Source: Schizochytrium sp. TIO01 (taxonomy: Eukaryota > Sar > Bigyra > Thraustochytrida > Thraustochytriidae). From it: 41,662 nucleotides of DNA. How positions within the stretch are numbered: position 1 is the first letter of the stretch; each line of letters starts with the position of its first letter. Of the stretch, positions 40,166-41,662 are shown one piece after another. The stretch spans positions 1 through 41,662 of the forward strand of contig CM015709.1 in NCBI GenBank assembly GCA_004764695.1, read 5' to 3'. The position numbers and the translations under genes are program-made. The notes under the pieces are model-generated. The model had not been told where the DNA came from. It made no database searches and saw only the letters and a program-made list of their open reading frames with translations.

Positions 40166-40569
40166 TAAAAATAATTATCAAATAGACTATACGCTTTATA
40201 AAAACCTTTTTGTTTAATAATAAAGGAAACAGCACCTTGGGAACGAGATCCCAAATTTTTTTGATTTTTCCTAAAAGATTTAATATCCAATAGAACACAA
40301 TAATTTTGAGAGTATTTAGCATAAAAACCGGTTGAATACATATTCAAAGAAGTTTCTTTCTTTGACCCAGTAAAAAGGCCCGCCACTAGTTGACCCTTTT
40401 TAAATTTTTGTTGTTTATTTGTTTGATTTTTCATTGCTTGAACAACTCCCACAAATACGGATCCCACTACCCCATTATTAGCATAACGTTTATTTTTAAT
40501 ATGAACACAACGAACTTCACGAACTCCACTATTATCAAGAACATTTAGAGTTATTTGAGGATATAGCAT
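40165..40569 (-). CDS. rpl14: Ribosomal protein L14
   Basis: Large-subunit interface protein, 134 aa. Starts MLYPQITLNVLDNSGVREVR, the expected L14 N-terminus; later come NKRYANNGVVGSVFVGVVQA and the C-terminal SRSQGAVSF, where L14 has its GSR..GPV motif. A spacer segment of about 10 residues is longer than in bacteria. ATG 40569 is chosen because the longer frame enters trnL(caa). Confidence 0.92.
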   Translation of the reverse strand: MLYPQITLNVLDNSGVREVRCVHIKNKRYANNGVVGSVFVGVVQAMKNQTNKQQKFKKGQLVAGLFTGSKKETSLNMYSTGFYAKYSQNYCVLLDIKSFRKNQKNLGSRSQGAVSFIIKQKGFYKAYSLFDNYF

Positions 40570-40584
40570 AAAATAAAAATGGAT

Positions 40585-40659
40585 TACCCCTAGCTGGATT
40601 TGAACCAGCAAAAAAATAGATTTTGAATCTACCGCGTCTACCAATTCCACCATAGGGGC
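40585..40659 (-). tRNA. trnL(caa): tRNA-Leu (CAA) with shortened variable region
   Basis: Acceptor GCCCCTA/TAGGGGT, Leu-type D-arm GGTGGAATTGGTAGACGCG, anticodon stem GTAGA/TCTAT with loop TTCAAAA (anticodon CAA), T-arm GCTGG TTCAAAT CCAGC. The variable region is only six T residues instead of the long arm usual for Leu, so it is unusual for class II. Confidence 0.88.
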
Positions 40660-40667
40660 AAAAATAA

Positions 40668-40940
40668 TTACCAAGAATAAGACGACAAACCAGAAACACG
40701 ATATTGAAGCAATACTCGTCGAATACTTATCCTAGAAATTTTAAAAAACCTAAAAACAAAACGGGAACGCCCTGTTAGAAAGCAGCGATTATTCAATTTT
40801 GTTTTTATATTTTTTTCTACGACTACTTTTTTAGAGAAAGGAGTATAAAAACTAGCCATTGTATCAAAAGAATTAAAAACGGTAGGGTTAAAAATAGAAT
40901 CTAGTTTATACTTACGATTTTTACTTAGAGAACTTTTCAT
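40668..40940 (-). CDS. rps14: Ribosomal protein S14
   Basis: Small-subunit head protein, 90 aa. C-terminal NRCFLTGRSRFVFRFFKISR followed by ISIRRVLLQY and the final SSYSW matches the S14 CxxTGRxRg..R.F.lsRi..R......PG...SW pattern. I chose ATG at 40940; upstream in-frame codons lie in trnA. It lies upstream of rpl14, an order different from the bacterial spc operon, where rps14 follows rpl5. Confidence 0.93.
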   Translation of the reverse strand: MKSSLSKNRKYKLDSIFNPTVFNSFDTMASFYTPFSKKVVVEKNIKTKLNNRCFLTGRSRFVFRFFKISRISIRRVLLQYRVSGLSSYSW

Positions 40941-40953
40941 ATAAAGATTATTT

Positions 40954-41025
40954 TGGAAATGATTGGATTTGAACCAACAACATTTTGCTTGCAAAGCAAA
41001 TGATCTACCATTGATCTACATTCCC
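40954..41025 (-). tRNA. trnA: tRNA-Ala (TGC)
   Basis: Acceptor GGGAATG/CATTTCC, with a G3-T70 pair, the Ala identity mark. Anticodon stem TTTGC/GCAAA with loop TTTGCAA (anticodon TGC), T-loop TTCAAAT, discriminator A. Only 2 nt from trnL(tag). Confidence 0.94.
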
Positions 41026-41027
41026 AA

Positions 41028-41109
41028 TACTGCTTGCAAGACTTGAACTTGCACTAATAAATTAAATGGAACCTAAATCCACCGTGTCTACCAATTCCAC
41101 CAAAGCAGC
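41028..41109 (-). tRNA. trnL(uag): tRNA-Leu (TAG)
   Basis: Class II tRNA. Acceptor GCTGCTT/AAGCAGT, Leu D-arm GGTGGAATTGGTAGACACG, anticodon stem GTGGA/TCCAT with loop TTTAGGT (anticodon TAG), variable region about 12 nt, T-arm TGCAAG TTCAAGT CTTGCA. Confidence 0.92.
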
Positions 41110-41137
41110 AAAAGCTTTCAAATAAGAAAGCGATAAC

Positions 41138-41365
<228 letters not shown>

Positions 41366-41387
41366 TTATTTTAAAATTTTTAATAAA

Positions 41388-41459
41388 GGCGGGGGGAGGA
41401 TTTGAACCTCCAATCTTTAGGTTATGAGCCTAATGAGATAACCATTACTCTACCCCGCA
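41388..41459 (-). tRNA. trnfM: Initiator tRNA-Met (CAT)
   Basis: Acceptor TGCGGGG/CCCCGCC leaves the first pair (T1-C72) unpaired, the initiator hallmark. Anticodon stem TTAGG/CCTAA with loop CTCATAA (anticodon CAT), T-arm GGAGG TTCAAAT CCTCC. Lies between nad3 and atp9. Confidence 0.93.
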
Positions 41460-41475
41460 AATCCTGATTAAGGAA

Positions 41476-41662
41476 TTACCATTCAAGAGCACCTACTTTC
41501 CAGGCATAAAGAAAACCGATAACCAATTCAACAAAGAAATCGATTATAATCCAAAAACTAAAAGATCCCAGTTTACCCACTATAATAGACCAAGGAAACA
41601 AAAAACTAGCTTCCAAATCAAAAATAAGAAAAAGGATAGCAACCAAATAAAAACGGACATCA
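41476..41662 (-). CDS. nad3: NADH dehydrogenase subunit 3, 3' part (gene spans the window ends)
   Basis: Continues from base 1 of the window. Contains [20 protein letters not shown], then the FPW motif and the last helix ending [11 protein letters not shown], followed by TAA at 41476-41478. It is typical of the nad3 C-terminal half and is complete. The initiator tRNA starts 16 nt downstream. Confidence 0.95.
   Translation of the reverse strand, partial: DVRFYLVAILFLIFDLEASFLFPWSIIVGKLGSFSFWIIIDFFVELVIGFLYAWKVGALEW

Noticed and set aside
40570-40674. N-terminal extension of the rpl14 frame, and likewise of the rps14 frame (40941-40994)
   Set aside because: The extra codons translate trnL(caa) and trnA; the conserved proteins begin at the later ATG.

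Overview
This window is almost certainly a complete circular mitochondrial genome of 41,662 bp, opened inside nad3. The 5' part of nad3 lies at the left end and the 3' part at the right end, both on the minus strand, and they join in frame across the ends. Every gene I can support is on the minus strand, so genes are read from high to low coordinates. The content is nad1-7, 4L, 9 and an N-terminal nad11; cob; cox1-3; atp6, 8, 9; tatC and a small tatA-like gene; rps2, 3, 4, 7, 8, 10, 11, 12, 13, 14, 19; rpl2, 5, 6, 14, 16; two rRNAs and 21 tRNAs. There is no atp1, no sdh gene and no intron. This set, with nad11 cut down to its Fe-S domains, no trnT and a large tandem-repeat region, points to a photosynthetic stramenopile (ochrophyte), perhaps diatom-like or bolidophyte-like. 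I cannot name the species. The genetic code looks standard: trnW has anticodon CCA, and TGA ends nad4L and atp8.

Layout, left to right. 1-15,500: nad3, rps12-rps7-nad6, cob-nad9, nad4L-nad1-nad11-nad4, cox1, tatA-cox2, atp6-cox3, rps10, nad2, rps8, rps4 and a fused rpl6-rps2 frame, separated mostly by tRNAs. 15,590-19,430: rrnS and rrnL. 19,440-23,500: nad7, rpl16-rps3-rps19-rpl2 and tatC. 23,505-25,070: non-coding, ending in a structured RNA-like element closed by a tRNA-like acceptor/T-arm. 25,076-36,158: 11 kb of repeats, first 41 near-identical 101-bp units, then eight higher-order blocks (345-bp spacer plus 1-8 of the same units), then a decayed remnant. 36,200-41,460: trnC, trnY, atp8, trnK, nad5, rps11-rps13-rpl5-rpl14-rps14, atp9 and tRNAs.

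The genes form one respiratory-chain and ATP-synthase set, the ribosome that makes it, and a Tat translocase. Gene spacing is very tight, with many short overlaps. tRNAs punctuate most junctions. Two genes (rps12, rps10) end in a lone T directly before a tRNA, which suggests stop codons completed by polyadenylation. The most interesting signal is a family of 45-50-nt tRNA-like elements with an acceptor stem, a GG-containing D-like loop and a T-arm, but no anticodon arm. One lies between rps4 and rps8, one between rpl16 and nad7, and ten copies lie in and around the repeats. The first two sit at junctions that lack a tRNA. They may be RNA-processing punctuation marks derived from lost tRNAs.
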